From contig NZ_SIHJ01000002.1 in NCBI RefSeq assembly GCF_007859765.1, forward strand, positions 186,001-250,000: DNA of 64,000 nt, read 5' to 3'. Below the pieces are notes generated by a model that did no database searches, was not told the DNA's origin, and saw nothing but the letters and a program-made list of their open reading frames with translations. Shown here piece after piece: positions 43,886-53,962 of this stretch. Position 1 is the first letter of the stretch, and every line of letters begins with the position of its first letter. The stretch comes from Posidoniimonas corsicana (GTDB lineage: Bacteria; Planctomycetota; Planctomycetia; Pirellulales; Lacipirellulaceae). Position numbers and translations under genes: made by a program.

Positions 43886-45184
43886 CTACGTGTACCGCAC
43901 GCCTTGGTGCTCTTCTTCGAAGAAGGCCGGCAACAGGCCGTCGACGCGCAGCAGGCCCGCGCGGGTCAGCTCGATGCGGTCGCCCTCGACGGAGAGCCAG
44001 TCGTTCTCGGCGAACTCCTTCCAGGCGGGCGCCCACATCTGCAGGATCTCGGCGTCGAACTTGTCGCGGAAGTAGCCCGCGTCGAGCCAGCCCTTCTTGA
44101 GCTGCAGGATCATCTCGCGGATGAGCGCCTGGTGGGGCGTGATGCGGAGCGCGCGGTTGAGTGGCATCTTCCCCTCCTCGAGCGCGCCGCAGTAGTCCTC
44201 CCACTCCGGCTGGTTCTGGTAATGCACGCCCGACACGTGGCCGAAGCTGGCGATGCCGGTGGCCAACAGGTCGGAGCCGCGCCACAGGTTGTCGCGGTAG
44301 CTGAACTTCACGTCCGGCGACTTCACCATGGTGTACGCGCTGGACACGCTGTAGCCCTGCTCGGCGAACTGGTCGAACGCCCAGTCCACCCACTCGCGCT
44401 TGAGCGGCCAGTCGGCGACCGGCGTTTCGATCTGGCCGCCGAGGATGTCCTTGGAGTAGACCGTGTTGAACGGCAGCTCCATCTGGTAGATCGTGACGCT
44501 GTCCGGCGCCATGTCGAGCGCCTTCTTCACCGCGTCACGCCAGGTCTCCCAGGTCTCGCCGACCATGCCGGCGATGAGGTCGATGTTGACGCTGTCGAAG
44601 CCAGCGGCCTGGATCCAGGGGTAGACCTTGTAGACCTCGGCCGACAGGTGCGCACGGCCGTTGGCCTCGAGGATCTCGTCGGTGAAGTGCTCGACGCCCA
44701 GGCTCAGCCGCGTGACGCCGATCTCACGGAGCGTGCCGACCTTGGCCTCGCTGAGGGTGCCGGGCTCGCACTCGAAGGTGACCTCCTCGGCCAGCGACCA
44801 GTCGATGTTCGCCCGCAGCCGGTCGACCAGCCGGTGGAGCTGCCGGCTGGACAGGTACGACGGCGTGCCGCCGCCGAAGTAGACGAACCGGAACGGCCGC
44901 CCACCCATCACGGGCTGCTGGCTGACCAGCTCGATCTCGCGCGACAGCGCGGCCAGGTACCGCTCGATGTTCTCAGCGTTCTTGTCGGTGAACACCTTGA
45001 AGTAGCAGAACTTGCACCGCTTGCGGCAGAACGGGATGTGCAGGTAGAGCCCCAGCGGCACGTCGGCCGGCGGCGCGGCCATCGCCTGCTCGATCTCAGC
45101 CAGGTGGTCGGTCGACCACTGCGAGAACGGCGGGTAGTTGCTGATGAAGTAGCTGCCGACGTCGGTTTTGGTGGATTCTGGCAT
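43886..45184 (-). CDS. coproporphyrinogen III oxidase-like (HemW/HemN-type) radical SAM protein
   Basis: 432-aa radical SAM enzyme. AdoMet site C53-RKR-C57-KF-C60-YF, VYFGGGTPSYLS, EVTFECEPGTLSEAKVGTLR, GVTRLSLGVEHFTDEIL, and VNIDLIAGMVGETWETW. The CxxxCxxCxF pattern with no fourth Cys is the HemW type rather than true HemN. HemW is a heme chaperone; genuine heme synthesis would need HemN. Complete length, with a C-terminal winged-helix-like segment (about 350-420). ATG at 45184 (MPESTKTDVG). Not linked to heme genes here. Confidence 0.88.
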   Translation of the reverse strand: MPESTKTDVGSYFISNYPPFSQWSTDHLAEIEQAMAAPPADVPLGLYLHIPFCRKRCKFCYFKVFTDKNAENIERYLAALSREIELVSQQPVMGGRPFRFVYFGGGTPSYLSSRQLHRLVDRLRANIDWSLAEEVTFECEPGTLSEAKVGTLREIGVTRLSLGVEHFTDEILEANGRAHLSAEVYKVYPWIQAAGFDSVNIDLIAGMVGETWETWRDAVKKALDMAPDSVTIYQMELPFNTVYSKDILGGQIETPVADWPLKREWVDWAFDQFAEQGYSVSSAYTMVKSPDVKFSYRDNLWRGSDLLATGIASFGHVSGVHYQNQPEWEDYCGALEEGKMPLNRALRITPHQALIREMILQLKKGWLDAGYFRDKFDAEILQMWAPAWKEFAENDWLSVEGDRIELTRAGLLRVDGLLPAFFEEEHQGVRYT

Positions 45185-45320
45185 AGGTCCATTCTAACGG
45201 CAGAGCGATGTGCGTGTTACCTGCCCGGGGGCCGCAATCACCAACGAGCGGCGCCGGCCGTACTCCCCTGCCCGACAACGGAGGGGTAATAGATCGCCTG
45301 ACGGCGAACGCTAGCGGTTT

Positions 45321-46445
45321 TTATTGCTTCTTCCCGAAGCAGTACAGCCGGCCGTCGTCGTTGGTGATCAGCAGTCGGCCGTCGACCGCGGCGGCGCCGG
45401 ACAGGAACTTGCCGCCGGCGTTGTACTGCCAGGTCTCCTCCCCGTTGGCCAGGTCCAGCAGCAGCAGGCGGCCGCGGCTGGTGCCGATCACCACCCGGTC
45501 GCCGACGATGATGGGCGAGGCCTCGACGCGGCTGCGGGTGGGGGTCTCCCACAGGGGTTCGCCGGTGGCCGGGTTGAGGGCGAACACGGTCTTGGCCTCA
45601 TTGGCGAACACGATCGCCTGCTCGGAGGCCGCCGCCGCGGTGCGGATGCCGGACGCGCGGCGGGGGTTGTTGAACTGCCAGGCCTCGGCGAGCCGCCCCT
45701 TGGCGTTCACGGCCAGGAAGGCGCCCCCCTCGGTCCCGAAGAACGACCGCCCGCCCGACGCGGCTGCGGAGTTGCCGGTCTGCGAACCGATGTCAACGCT
45801 GCTGACCTCCTTGCCGGTCGACGCGTCGATGGCGTGAAGCTTGGCGTCGCAGCCGGCCAGCAGGATGCGTCCCTCGGCGATGGTCGGCGAGCACCGCAGC
45901 GGCGCGTCGATCGTGAACCGCCACCGCTCCTCGCCCGACTCCATGTCGAAGGCGACCAGCAGCCCGCCCTCGGTGGTGACCAGCGCCAGGCCCCCGGCGA
46001 TGGTGGGGCCGGCGTTCACCTCGTTCTCTGCGTCGGCGGTCCACAGCTCGCCGCCGTCCTTGGTCGACAGGCACCGGACGATGCCGTCCAGGTCCGCAAC
46101 CACCACCCGCTCGCCCTCGACCGCGGCGGCGGCGATGAAGATCGCGTCCTCGAACTCTTGTGACCAGAGCTTCGACCCGTCGGCCAGCTTCACGGCGTAG
46201 AACGTGCCGCCGGCGTCGCCCAGGTAGGCCACCCCACCGGCGGTGACGGGCGTCACCTCCAGCGCGTTGCCGGCCTTAAACTCCCACAGCAGCTCCGGCT
46301 CGGCCGGCAGCTTGGTGGCGGCCACGCCGGCGCCGGCGGCGTCGCCGCGTTCGAAGGGCCAGTCTCCGGCGACCGCGGAAACCGCGGCCAGCGTCAGCGC
46401 GGCACTGCAGAGCCAGGACAGGCGGAAGGTGCGGGCGGCGGTCAT
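45321..46445 (-). CDS. exported PQQ-like beta-propeller protein
   Basis: 374-aa secreted propeller with a signal peptide (LSWLCSAALTLAAVSAVAG, about 8-26) and blades of the form YAVKLADGSKLWSQEF, LLVAFDMESGEERWRFTI, LHAIDASTGKEVSSVD, FALNPATGEPLWET, LLLLDLANGEETWQYN. BamB-like/PQQ-like repeats; no dehydrogenase site. ATG at 46445; upstream open frame is Arg/Pro-rich. Lies 27 bp after the iron alcohol dehydrogenase stop on the same strand, so likely co-transcribed with it. Structural or substrate-binding partner is an inference. Confidence 0.9.
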   Translation of the reverse strand: MTAARTFRLSWLCSAALTLAAVSAVAGDWPFERGDAAGAGVAATKLPAEPELLWEFKAGNALEVTPVTAGGVAYLGDAGGTFYAVKLADGSKLWSQEFEDAIFIAAAAVEGERVVVADLDGIVRCLSTKDGGELWTADAENEVNAGPTIAGGLALVTTEGGLLVAFDMESGEERWRFTIDAPLRCSPTIAEGRILLAGCDAKLHAIDASTGKEVSSVDIGSQTGNSAAASGGRSFFGTEGGAFLAVNAKGRLAEAWQFNNPRRASGIRTAAAASEQAIVFANEAKTVFALNPATGEPLWETPTRSRVEASPIIVGDRVVIGTSRGRLLLLDLANGEETWQYNAGGKFLSGAAAVDGRLLITNDDGRLYCFGKKQ

Positions 46446-46471
46446 GTTGAATGGCCTGGGTCGGGGGGTGA

Positions 46472-47629
46472 TCAGTACGCGGCTTCGTAGAGCCGGCGGA
46501 AGTCGTCGGCGGTCATCTCGACCGGGTTGAAGTTGCCGGTCCACTGCGTGGCGGCCTGGGTGGCGAGCTCGGGCAGCTTCTCGCGGTCGACGCCGAGCTC
46601 CGACAGCGTCGGCTTGAGCCCGGCCTCTTCCAGCAGGCTGAACAGGAACGCCTCGAGCTCAAGCTCGCCCGACGCGTAGAGCGGCGCCTCTTCCGGGGTG
46701 ATCTCCCCGCCGAGCGACTGGTAGGCCGCCCGCGCCGAGTCGGACTCGGCGGCGTTGTGCGACACCACGTGCGGCAGCATCATGCCGACCGCCTGGCCGT
46801 GCACGATGCCGTAGGCGGCGGTGAGCGGGTTGGCCAGCGCGTGCGCGGCGCCCAGCATCGAGTTCTCAATGGCAAAACCAGCGAAGCAGGCGCCCTGCTG
46901 CATCAGGCCGCGGGCGGCGAGGTCGGCCGGGTCAGAGAGCACGCGGGGGAACCCCTGCGACAGGAGCCGCCACGCCTCGCGGCTGAACGCGAGCGACAGC
47001 TGGTTGCGTTTCTTGGTGACCAGGGTCTCGATGGTGTGCGCGATGGCGTCGATGCCCGTCAGCGCGGTGACGCTGGCCGGCTGGGTGAGCGTGAGCTCGG
47101 GGTCGAGCAACGCCAGGCGGAACGCGGCCCGCTTGTCGCCACAGGCCATCTTGGCGTGGGTCTGCGCGTCGGAGATCAGCGCGAACGACTGGGCCTCGCT
47201 GCCGGTGCCGGAAGTGGTCGGCACGGCGACCATCGGCAGCATGTCGGCGGTCGCCTTGCCGACGCCCCAGTACCGCTGCATGGGCGGTCCGCAGGAGTGG
47301 ACGAAGTTGATCCCCTTCGCGCAGTCCATGCTGCTGCCGCCGCCGATCGCTACGATCACGTCGGGCCGGTAATCCTCTGCGACCGCCACGCCGGCCTCGA
47401 CGTTGTCGGTGGTGGGGTTCTCCTGCACGCCGTCAAAGACGAGCGTTTCGAGCCCGGCCGCCAGCAGATGATTCACGCCGCGCTGCGTGTGCCCCGCCTG
47501 GATGATGCCGGGGTCGGAAACCACCATCGCCCGCTTCAGCCCCAGCCCGGCGACCAGTTCGCCCAGCTCCTTGATGCGGCCGGCGCCGAAGACAATCCGT
47601 GTCGGGCAGTGGAAGTCGAAGGGGAGCAT
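46472..47629 (-). CDS. iron-containing alcohol dehydrogenase
   Basis: 385-aa NAD(P)-dependent, metal-dependent dehydrogenase. VIVAIGGGSSMDCAKG (nucleotide binding), PTTSGTGSEAQ, metal ligands in TALTGIDAIAHTIETL and AAHALANPLTAAYGIVHGQA with the HGQAVGMMLPHV block. About 385 aa is family-normal. ATG at 47629 (MLPFDFHCPTR). Group: aldehyde/alcohol interconversion; substrate unknown. It sits with an aldehyde dehydrogenase on the same strand (48216-49634), the two separated by the DUF559 insertion. Together they could run a short alcohol to aldehyde to acid path. Confidence 0.93.
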   Translation of the reverse strand: MLPFDFHCPTRIVFGAGRIKELGELVAGLGLKRAMVVSDPGIIQAGHTQRGVNHLLAAGLETLVFDGVQENPTTDNVEAGVAVAEDYRPDVIVAIGGGSSMDCAKGINFVHSCGPPMQRYWGVGKATADMLPMVAVPTTSGTGSEAQSFALISDAQTHAKMACGDKRAAFRLALLDPELTLTQPASVTALTGIDAIAHTIETLVTKKRNQLSLAFSREAWRLLSQGFPRVLSDPADLAARGLMQQGACFAGFAIENSMLGAAHALANPLTAAYGIVHGQAVGMMLPHVVSHNAAESDSARAAYQSLGGEITPEEAPLYASGELELEAFLFSLLEEAGLKPTLSELGVDREKLPELATQAATQWTGNFNPVEMTADDFRRLYEAAY

Positions 47630-47694
47630 GCGGGCGTAGGGAGGTATTTGGGGAGAGGTTAGTCGCGATGCCTTAGCGCAGCGGAGGCGGGCCG

Positions 47695-48096
47695 TTAAGT
47701 CCCCTCCCCCACTGGGGGAGGGTTAGGGTGGGGGCGCCCCGAAACACGGTCAACCAACACTCTAGCAATCGCTTCAAGCACCGCGTCGGTGTCGTCCGTT
47801 ACGTCGGTGTTCCAGTAGCGAAGCACCTGATACCCGCGGGACTCCAGATACTGAGTACGACGCTGGTCGCGTTGTCGTTCGGCTTCGGTGTTGTGCCCTC
47901 CACCGTCGAGCTCGACAACGACCTGGCGCTCGCTGCACTCGAAGTCGACTACAAACGGCCCAACCGCGAACTGGCGCCGGAACCGGCAGTCACAGAGCTG
48001 CCGCTTTCGCAGCCTGCTCCAAAGCTGTCGTTCAGCCTCGGTTTGGTTGCTCCGCAGCGCTCGGGCGAATGCGCGTTGGTCGTTGGATTGGTACAT
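47695..48096 (-). CDS. DUF559 endonuclease-domain protein, repeat-flanked
   Basis: 133-aa PD-(D/E)XK-type protein of the DUF559/vsr-like group: RSNQTEAERQLWSRLRKRQL, FVVDFECSERQVVVELDGGG (metal-binding D..E.E cluster, about 52-70), and QYLESRGYQVLRYWNTDV. Nuclease activity not proven for most members. The last residues, HPNPPPVGEG, are encoded by a palindromic repeat (47701-47736), and a second copy in the opposite orientation lies 20 bp before the start (48117-48151). ATG at 48096 (MYQSNDQR). Sits between two metabolic genes whose order suggests they were once neighbours: possible recent insertion. Confidence 0.85.
   Translation of the reverse strand: MYQSNDQRAFARALRSNQTEAERQLWSRLRKRQLCDCRFRRQFAVGPFVVDFECSERQVVVELDGGGHNTEAERQRDQRRTQYLESRGYQVLRYWNTDVTDDTDAVLEAIARVLVDRVSGRPHPNPPPVGEGT
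47701..47736. repeat. GC-rich palindromic repeat, copy 1 (inside DUF559 3' end)
   Basis: On the plus strand cccctcccccactgggggag, then ggttagggtgggggcg; a CCCTCCCCC/GGGGGAGGG palindrome with loop ACT plus a C5-A-C3 flank. The reverse complement matches copy 2 at 48117-48151 at all but about five positions. Translated as HPNPPPVGEG in the DUF559 gene. Confidence 0.8.
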
Positions 48097-48116
48097 CGGC
48101 TAAGCCAACCCTGGTT

Positions 48117-48151
48117 CACCCCCACCCCGGCCCTCCCCCAAAGGGGGAGGG
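48117..48151. repeat. GC-rich palindromic repeat, copy 2 (upstream of DUF559)
   Basis: Plus strand cacccccaccccggccctcc, then cccaaagggggaggg; in the opposite orientation to copy 1. Same palindrome core CCCTCCCCC-3 nt-GGGGGAGGG and the same CCCCCACCC flank. Flanks the DUF559 gene 20 bp before its start codon. Confidence 0.8.
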
Positions 48152-48215
48152 AGTAGACCGCTCGCCCCGCTGCGCGGGACGTCGCGGCCAACTACCAACC
48201 ACAACCAGCACCGCC

Positions 48216-49634
48216 CTACCCTACCTGCACCGCGCGGTTGCGGTACAGGAACTCGATCAGGTTCCCCTCGTGCGGCTGCAGCCAGTCGACTTGGGGGGTG
48301 GGGATCGGGCCGAGGTTCAGGCGGTCGATGTCGGTGCAGTCGATCAGGTCGGCGCGGAACGACTCGTCGTTGGTGATCGCGGTGCCGATCAGCGTCGTGC
48401 CGATGGCGTCTAGCATCTTCTCCTGCGGGCACTCGACCACGCTGACCGCCGGGAACATATACTCCTTGTTGGCGGCGGGCGCGTCGGGGCTGTCGCAGTG
48501 CAGCACCACCGGGCGGAGGTACGCGACCGGGTCCTTCTCCACCAGGCGGTCACCGTAGGCCTCGGTCATGTGCGTGGTTTGCGGGTCGTTGATGTCGGCC
48601 TCGATCGCTCCCCAGATGGCTGGCGCCGCGCCGGGGATGGTGAACGCGGCGAGCTGCGACTGCGGGTCGTCGGGCGGCAGCACCTCGACCGGGCCGAGCC
48701 GCTCCGCCAGCGCCTGGGCGATTTCACGCGTGTGCCGCGAGGCGTAGATGCTGCTGCAGTTGATGCAGCTGCGGCCGCCATTCTTCAGCACGCTGTCGAC
48801 CATCAGGTCGATGTGCTGCTCCCACTGGTCGACGCAGTCGTCGCCGAAGAGGATCTTGCTGTAGCCCGGGCCGTGCGGCTGCACGCGGGGGTTCCCCTCG
48901 TACTGCGCGATGGTCTGGGGGCCGCCGAAGATCATGCTGCGGCGGCAGCTGGCCAGGATGGCGCCGCCGATCTCGGCGCCGGCGCCGGGGTACAAACAGA
49001 ACGCCTCCCTGGGAATGCCGGCCTGGACCATAGCGGAGTAAACCCGGTACGGCGTCCAGGGTTCCGAAGATCCCGGCTTCAGCACCAGGCCCATCTGCAG
49101 CGCGATCACCGGCAGCCACAGCGTGTGCACGCCCGGCGAGTTGCTCGGCAGCACGGCGCCCAGCGCGTCGCACTGCGCGGCGTAGCTGACGGTCACCCCG
49201 CGGCCCTCCTCGCCGTAGCCGCGGGCCAGGATGTTCAGGTCCAGGCCGCGGGTCAGGCAGTCCAGGATCCGCTCCATGTTCTTCAGCACGAACGCGTTCT
49301 TCGTGACGTTCGCCTCGCACATGCTGACCGGCATGCCGGTGGTGGCGGACTGCTGCTGCACAAAGTCGGCGGGCGTCTGCTGCGAGTCGCCCACGGCCAG
49401 CGTGCCCGACTCAAACAGCTCGCCCGCCTCGGCGCACCTGGCGATCAGCTCGGCCGGCGACATCGCCTGCAGCGCCCGGCGGGCGTGCTTGGCCTTCTTG
49501 GCGTCTCGGCGGACGATGCCGGAGCCGACCGTGTGGACCTTGGCGATCGGCTCGCCGGTGTAGAAGTGCGAGACCTGGTCAACGTCGAGAGACTCGTAGG
49601 GCTCGCCCCAACGGATAGCTGGCAGCTCGATCAT
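48216..49634 (-). CDS. aldehyde dehydrogenase
   Basis: 472-aa NAD(P)-dependent aldehyde dehydrogenase family protein. Features: VLPSNSPGVHTLWLP (near 165), LVLKPGSSEPWTPY, catalytic Cys in GGRSCINCSSIYA, and the closing segment EGNLIEFLYRNRAVQVG. About 470 residues, family-typical. Catalytic Glu block partly divergent (FGGPQTIAQYEGNPRVQPHG), so it is an atypical ALDH subclass. ATG at 49634 (MIELPAIRWG) preferred over the upstream start at 49697. Same strand as the Fe-ADH and the PQQ gene: probable oxidative pathway. Confidence 0.92.
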   Translation of the reverse strand: MIELPAIRWGEPYESLDVDQVSHFYTGEPIAKVHTVGSGIVRRDAKKAKHARRALQAMSPAELIARCAEAGELFESGTLAVGDSQQTPADFVQQQSATTGMPVSMCEANVTKNAFVLKNMERILDCLTRGLDLNILARGYGEEGRGVTVSYAAQCDALGAVLPSNSPGVHTLWLPVIALQMGLVLKPGSSEPWTPYRVYSAMVQAGIPREAFCLYPGAGAEIGGAILASCRRSMIFGGPQTIAQYEGNPRVQPHGPGYSKILFGDDCVDQWEQHIDLMVDSVLKNGGRSCINCSSIYASRHTREIAQALAERLGPVEVLPPDDPQSQLAAFTIPGAAPAIWGAIEADINDPQTTHMTEAYGDRLVEKDPVAYLRPVVLHCDSPDAPAANKEYMFPAVSVVECPQEKMLDAIGTTLIGTAITNDESFRADLIDCTDIDRLNLGPIPTPQVDWLQPHEGNLIEFLYRNRAVQVG

Positions 49635-49772
49635 CTGGGAACCGGTAAGAGGCGGGAGAACAGTGAGGGCCGCCCCTGCGCTGGGGCGCAGCCACATTCT
49701 ACCGGCATCCTAGGCGGGGCGAAACACTCCGCCAAGCTGGCCGCGGCCGCCCGACGCCTACCGTACGCCAGC

Positions 49773-50405
49773 TTACCGAAGTGTGCTGCCGATCATGGTG
49801 CGGGCCTGCTGCTCGGACTGGTCGCCCGGCTTGGCGTGGATCACCAAGAAGTAGTTGTACTGCGACGACGGCGTCGGCAGCTGGAAGTAGTCCTGGAAGC
49901 TGACGCCTTCGCGGCGGGTCTTCATCAGGAACCGCACCCCCGATACGCTCTTGCGGCCGATGGTCATCCGCGTGGTGTTGCGGCTCAGGTCGGACACCTC
50001 CGGGAGCCCCTCGTAGAACTCGGCCATGTGGTCCGCCAGGAAGTTGAGCGTGGTGCCCTTCGCCTTGCGGTGGATGGTGATCTGGCAGGTCCTGCCCTTG
50101 AGCATCCACGAAGCGGACGTCGGGGCGCCCTCGCTTGCGCTGTTGAGCACCGTGAAGCCCGTCGGATAGCTAAACGAGAAGTTGTCCACGTGCAGACGCT
50201 GAGCGGGCTGCAGCTCGACCTTCACTGGGACCGACCGCCCGTTCACCTGGATATTGCTGCTCACGCCCTCGACCAGCACGTGCTTCGTGCGGCCGATGGT
50301 CAGCTCCACCTCCGACGGCGCGGCCTCGTAGCCACTCGCCTGGGCGCTCGGCGCACACGCGGTAGTCAGGCTGATACAAAGCATCTGGAGCAGGCGTCGC
50401 CGCAT
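49773..50405 (-). CDS. exported hypothetical protein, 210 aa
   Basis: Signal peptide MRRRLLQMLCISLTTACAPS (cleavage near AQA). Body about 30-210 is beta-rich (VELTIGRTKHVLVEGVSSNI; FSYPTGFTVLNSASEGAPTS; RKSVSGVRFLMKTRREGVSF). No recognised motif. AAAGGGACACCG precedes the ATG at 50405; the frame opens at a TTG five codons earlier. The gene is preceded by a 198-bp gap from the divergent membrane protein gene at 50604. Function unknown. Confidence 0.7.
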   Translation of the reverse strand: MRRRLLQMLCISLTTACAPSAQASGYEAAPSEVELTIGRTKHVLVEGVSSNIQVNGRSVPVKVELQPAQRLHVDNFSFSYPTGFTVLNSASEGAPTSASWMLKGRTCQITIHRKAKGTTLNFLADHMAEFYEGLPEVSDLSRNTTRMTIGRKSVSGVRFLMKTRREGVSFQDYFQLPTPSSQYNYFLVIHAKPGDQSEQQARTMIGSTLR

Positions 50406-50603
50406 CGGTGTCCCTTTCAATTCTCGGCCCGGGTGGTCAACGCAAAGCTAGCCCGCCGACGGAAAGTCGCATGACCAAACTGGGTGTTTGCCGATCAACG
50501 CAACCGGGCCTCGGCCGGAACAGCCGGCGCCGCCGGTTTGGTTGTTAACACCCGCAGGTGCTACGATGCGGGCTGCCCCCTACCGCCGCGAGGCCTCGGA
50601 GCT

Positions 50604-51206
50604 ATGCAGAACGGGTTTTCACTTAAGTGGCTGCTGTTGGGCGTTACTTATGCGGCGCTGGCAGCGGCCGCCTGCAGCCAGCAGGGCAAGCTCTGGGAGC
50701 AGTTCCTGTGGCTGCTCACCGGACTGGTCACAGCCTACGCGGTGCTGGCGGCTTGTCTGCTGGCGGGCCGCGCACGGGCGATGGCGCTCGGGTTCTCGCT
50801 GTTCGCGTTGTCTTACGGCGCGGCTTTGTGGTGGTTCCCGGCGATGTCGCCGGTCACGTTTGTGGCCTACGCGCGGGGCTTCGACGACCCGGCCGGCCAG
50901 GACATGACCGAGCGGGCCCAGTCACGCCGACTGAGCATGGCGTACGAGCTGCGGATCGCCCTGCAGGCGGCGAACGAAGAGTACCGCGAGCGGGCAAAGC
51001 GTCAGTCCGAAGCGCTCAAGCTGCGCGAGGACTTCTACGCGCGGCTCGAGGCGCTAGAGGGCTCGGCCAACGCGATCGGCATCGCCGGCATAGGGCTGCT
51101 GGGGCTGGTGCTCGCCGCGCGGCTCACAGCAACGGGCAGCCCCACGCGGCCCACGGAGGAGGAGTCGCGTCACCCGCTGGACGACGCCGAGCCGGAGTCA
51201 GACTGA
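50604..51206 (+). CDS. membrane protein with FSLKWLLL N-terminus, 200 aa
   Basis: MQNGFSLKWLLLGVTYAALA opens two to three membrane helices (about 8-28, 32-55, 60-78), then a charged helical domain (about 100-150: AYELRIALQAANEEYRERAK, then RQSEALKLREDFYARLEALE), then one more helix (GIAGIGLLGLVLAARLTA) and a Pro/Glu tail. The N-terminus is a variant of the planctomycete F-S-x-[RK]-x-LL motif also at 11689 and 60570. Function unknown. The ATG at 50604 is well placed; upstream sequence is low-quality coding. Confidence 0.72.
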   Translation: MQNGFSLKWLLLGVTYAALAAAACSQQGKLWEQFLWLLTGLVTAYAVLAACLLAGRARAMALGFSLFALSYGAALWWFPAMSPVTFVAYARGFDDPAGQDMTERAQSRRLSMAYELRIALQAANEEYRERAKRQSEALKLREDFYARLEALEGSANAIGIAGIGLLGLVLAARLTATGSPTRPTEEESRHPLDDAEPESD

Positions 51207-51212
51207 CGTCGA

Positions 51213-52499
<1,287 letters not shown>

Positions 52500-52923
52500 C
52501 GACAACTCCTTCGCTGTGTCGCCTTATTTGTCGCTCTAGTATCTGCTCCGCGCCCGCGGCGGCCGCCAGGGCCGACGCCGCGGAGCGGGTAGTGTAACCC
52601 GTTTGGTGGCTGATCAGCAATCGTCCAGACCGCCGCCCCGCGCCGCATTCCGCCTGTCTACGACGTCTGCGCAAGGGTTTTCGCACGGCTGTGGGGGTTG
52701 CTCCGGCCCGCTGAAGAGACGCCACACACCGGCGGCGGGGCCGGGCCTCAACGGCGCGCCCGGGGCATCGCTGCCCAGCGGACGCGCCGTATCGTGGCCA
52801 AGTGGCAAAGCCGCCTAATCGTTGCTCCCGGCCGGCGGCCCGGCGGCGCCCGCCGACTCAGAATGAGGCGGATTCTCCAGCCGGGGCGCCGGTTGCGCCG
52901 ATTAGCTCCGTCCGCAACGCGTC
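52500..52923. other. 424-bp non-coding gap
   Basis: Very GC-rich stretch (many GGCCGGCGG runs, 52820-52860). No convincing gene or terminator. Probably contains the promoter for gltA. No tRNA-like sequence seen. Confidence 0.4.
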
Positions 52924-53217
52924 TTACGCCGCCCGCCGAGCACGAGGCGCCACGCCCAACCGGCCGCGGGACACGTAGGCAACCGTGCGGCAGTACACGC
53001 ACGGCAGCTCCACCCGCATGCCGCAGCCGGGGCAACGCAGGTAGACCGGCTGGCCCCCGTCAGGGTCGCCGTCGGCTACGCCTGACCGGCGGACGCCGGT
53101 CGCAACCGCGTCGACCGCCCACCGGCTCACGCCCACCTGCCTGGCGATCGCCCGCCGCGACAGGCGGCCCTCGCCAAGCAGATCCTCAATCTCCGAAACC
53201 ACGGGATAAGGCAGCAT
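52924..53217 (-). CDS. helix-turn-helix protein with C-terminal zinc ribbon, 97 aa
   Basis: MLPYPVVSEIEDLLGEGRLS leads into an HTH (RRAIARQVGVSRWAVDAVAT, about residues 19-39), followed by a four-Cys zinc ribbon (CPGCGMRVELPCVYC, about 66-80) and an Arg-rich tail. The ATG at 53217 has GGGGGGAG directly upstream. Family resembles planctomycete single-domain regulators, not assigned. It may relate to the other HTH gene at 10066-10605, but the sequences are not alike enough to say. Confidence 0.78.
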   Translation of the reverse strand: MLPYPVVSEIEDLLGEGRLSRRAIARQVGVSRWAVDAVATGVRRSGVADGDPDGGQPVYLRCPGCGMRVELPCVYCRTVAYVSRGRLGVAPRARRAA

Positions 53218-53736
53218 CTCCCCCCCTGCTGTGAAAGTCCCACTCGGACAAACCAACCACCGCCCACAACCGCTACCCCTCATCGCGTCCCTCGTCGCGT
53301 TCTTCGAGCCCCGGCCCATCGGCGCCCAACAGGCGATGCCACGGCTGCGCTGACAATCTGCGGAGCGCGGCGGCCGGCGCCGCAGTAGTCACAACTGATA
53401 GGCAACGCACCGCCACGCCGGTCATTCAGCACAGCCCAAACACTGAACTAACGTTCACCAACCAGGCGCCAGCCTAACATTTACGGCGGCCGATTTCTAG
53501 CAACAAACCCAAGAAATAAAGCCACTTTTGTGCGGCAGGAGCGAGGCTTTGCAGTCTGCAAGCTGGGCGGGGAGGAGACGGTGACAGTGAGGGGGCTTTG
53601 CGGGATGTGGAGGCTTTAACGGCGCCCGCGGCGCACCTCACCCGCTGCTGGCCCGCTTGTCGATGAACGACCAACAGTATGGATTGCCAGCGATTGCCGC
53701 ATGGAGGCTGCGCGACCCATCCCTACGGAGCCGCCC
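53218..53736. other. 519-bp non-coding gap
   Basis: Between the HTH/zinc gene and a small membrane gene. The middle (about 53380-53530) is lower in GC than its surroundings. No supported gene, hairpin or RNA seen. Confidence 0.4.
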
Positions 53737-53940
53737 GTGTCGTACCACATCCTGCAATCGATTCTCGGCGCCGCGTTCTTGGCGGTGTGGTCGTTCATTG
53801 CAGTCACGATGCTGCGCGACAAACTGTCGGAGGCCCGCCGCAAGCGGCTCTCGAGCCAGCCGACCGCGCCGCCCGCCCCTAAGTACAGCAAGCGTCGCCG
53901 GCGGCGGCGCGACCGCGACCAGGCGGTCGCCGGGGCGTAG
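53737..53940 (+). CDS. small basic membrane protein, 67 aa
   Basis: GTG at 53737 gives MSYHILQSILGAAFLAVWSF, a single helix (residues about 4-25), then a basic tail rich in Arg/Lys (SKRRRRRRDRDQ). Ribosome site GGAG 8 nt upstream. The frame is also open from an ATG at 53701. It overlaps nothing and is convergent with the kinase gene. Function unknown; the Arg run would bind acidic partners. Confidence 0.55.
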   Translation: MSYHILQSILGAAFLAVWSFIAVTMLRDKLSEARRKRLSSQPTAPPAPKYSKRRRRRRDRDQAVAGA

Positions 53941-53962
53941 CGGGTGGAGAACTCGCGCCGCG

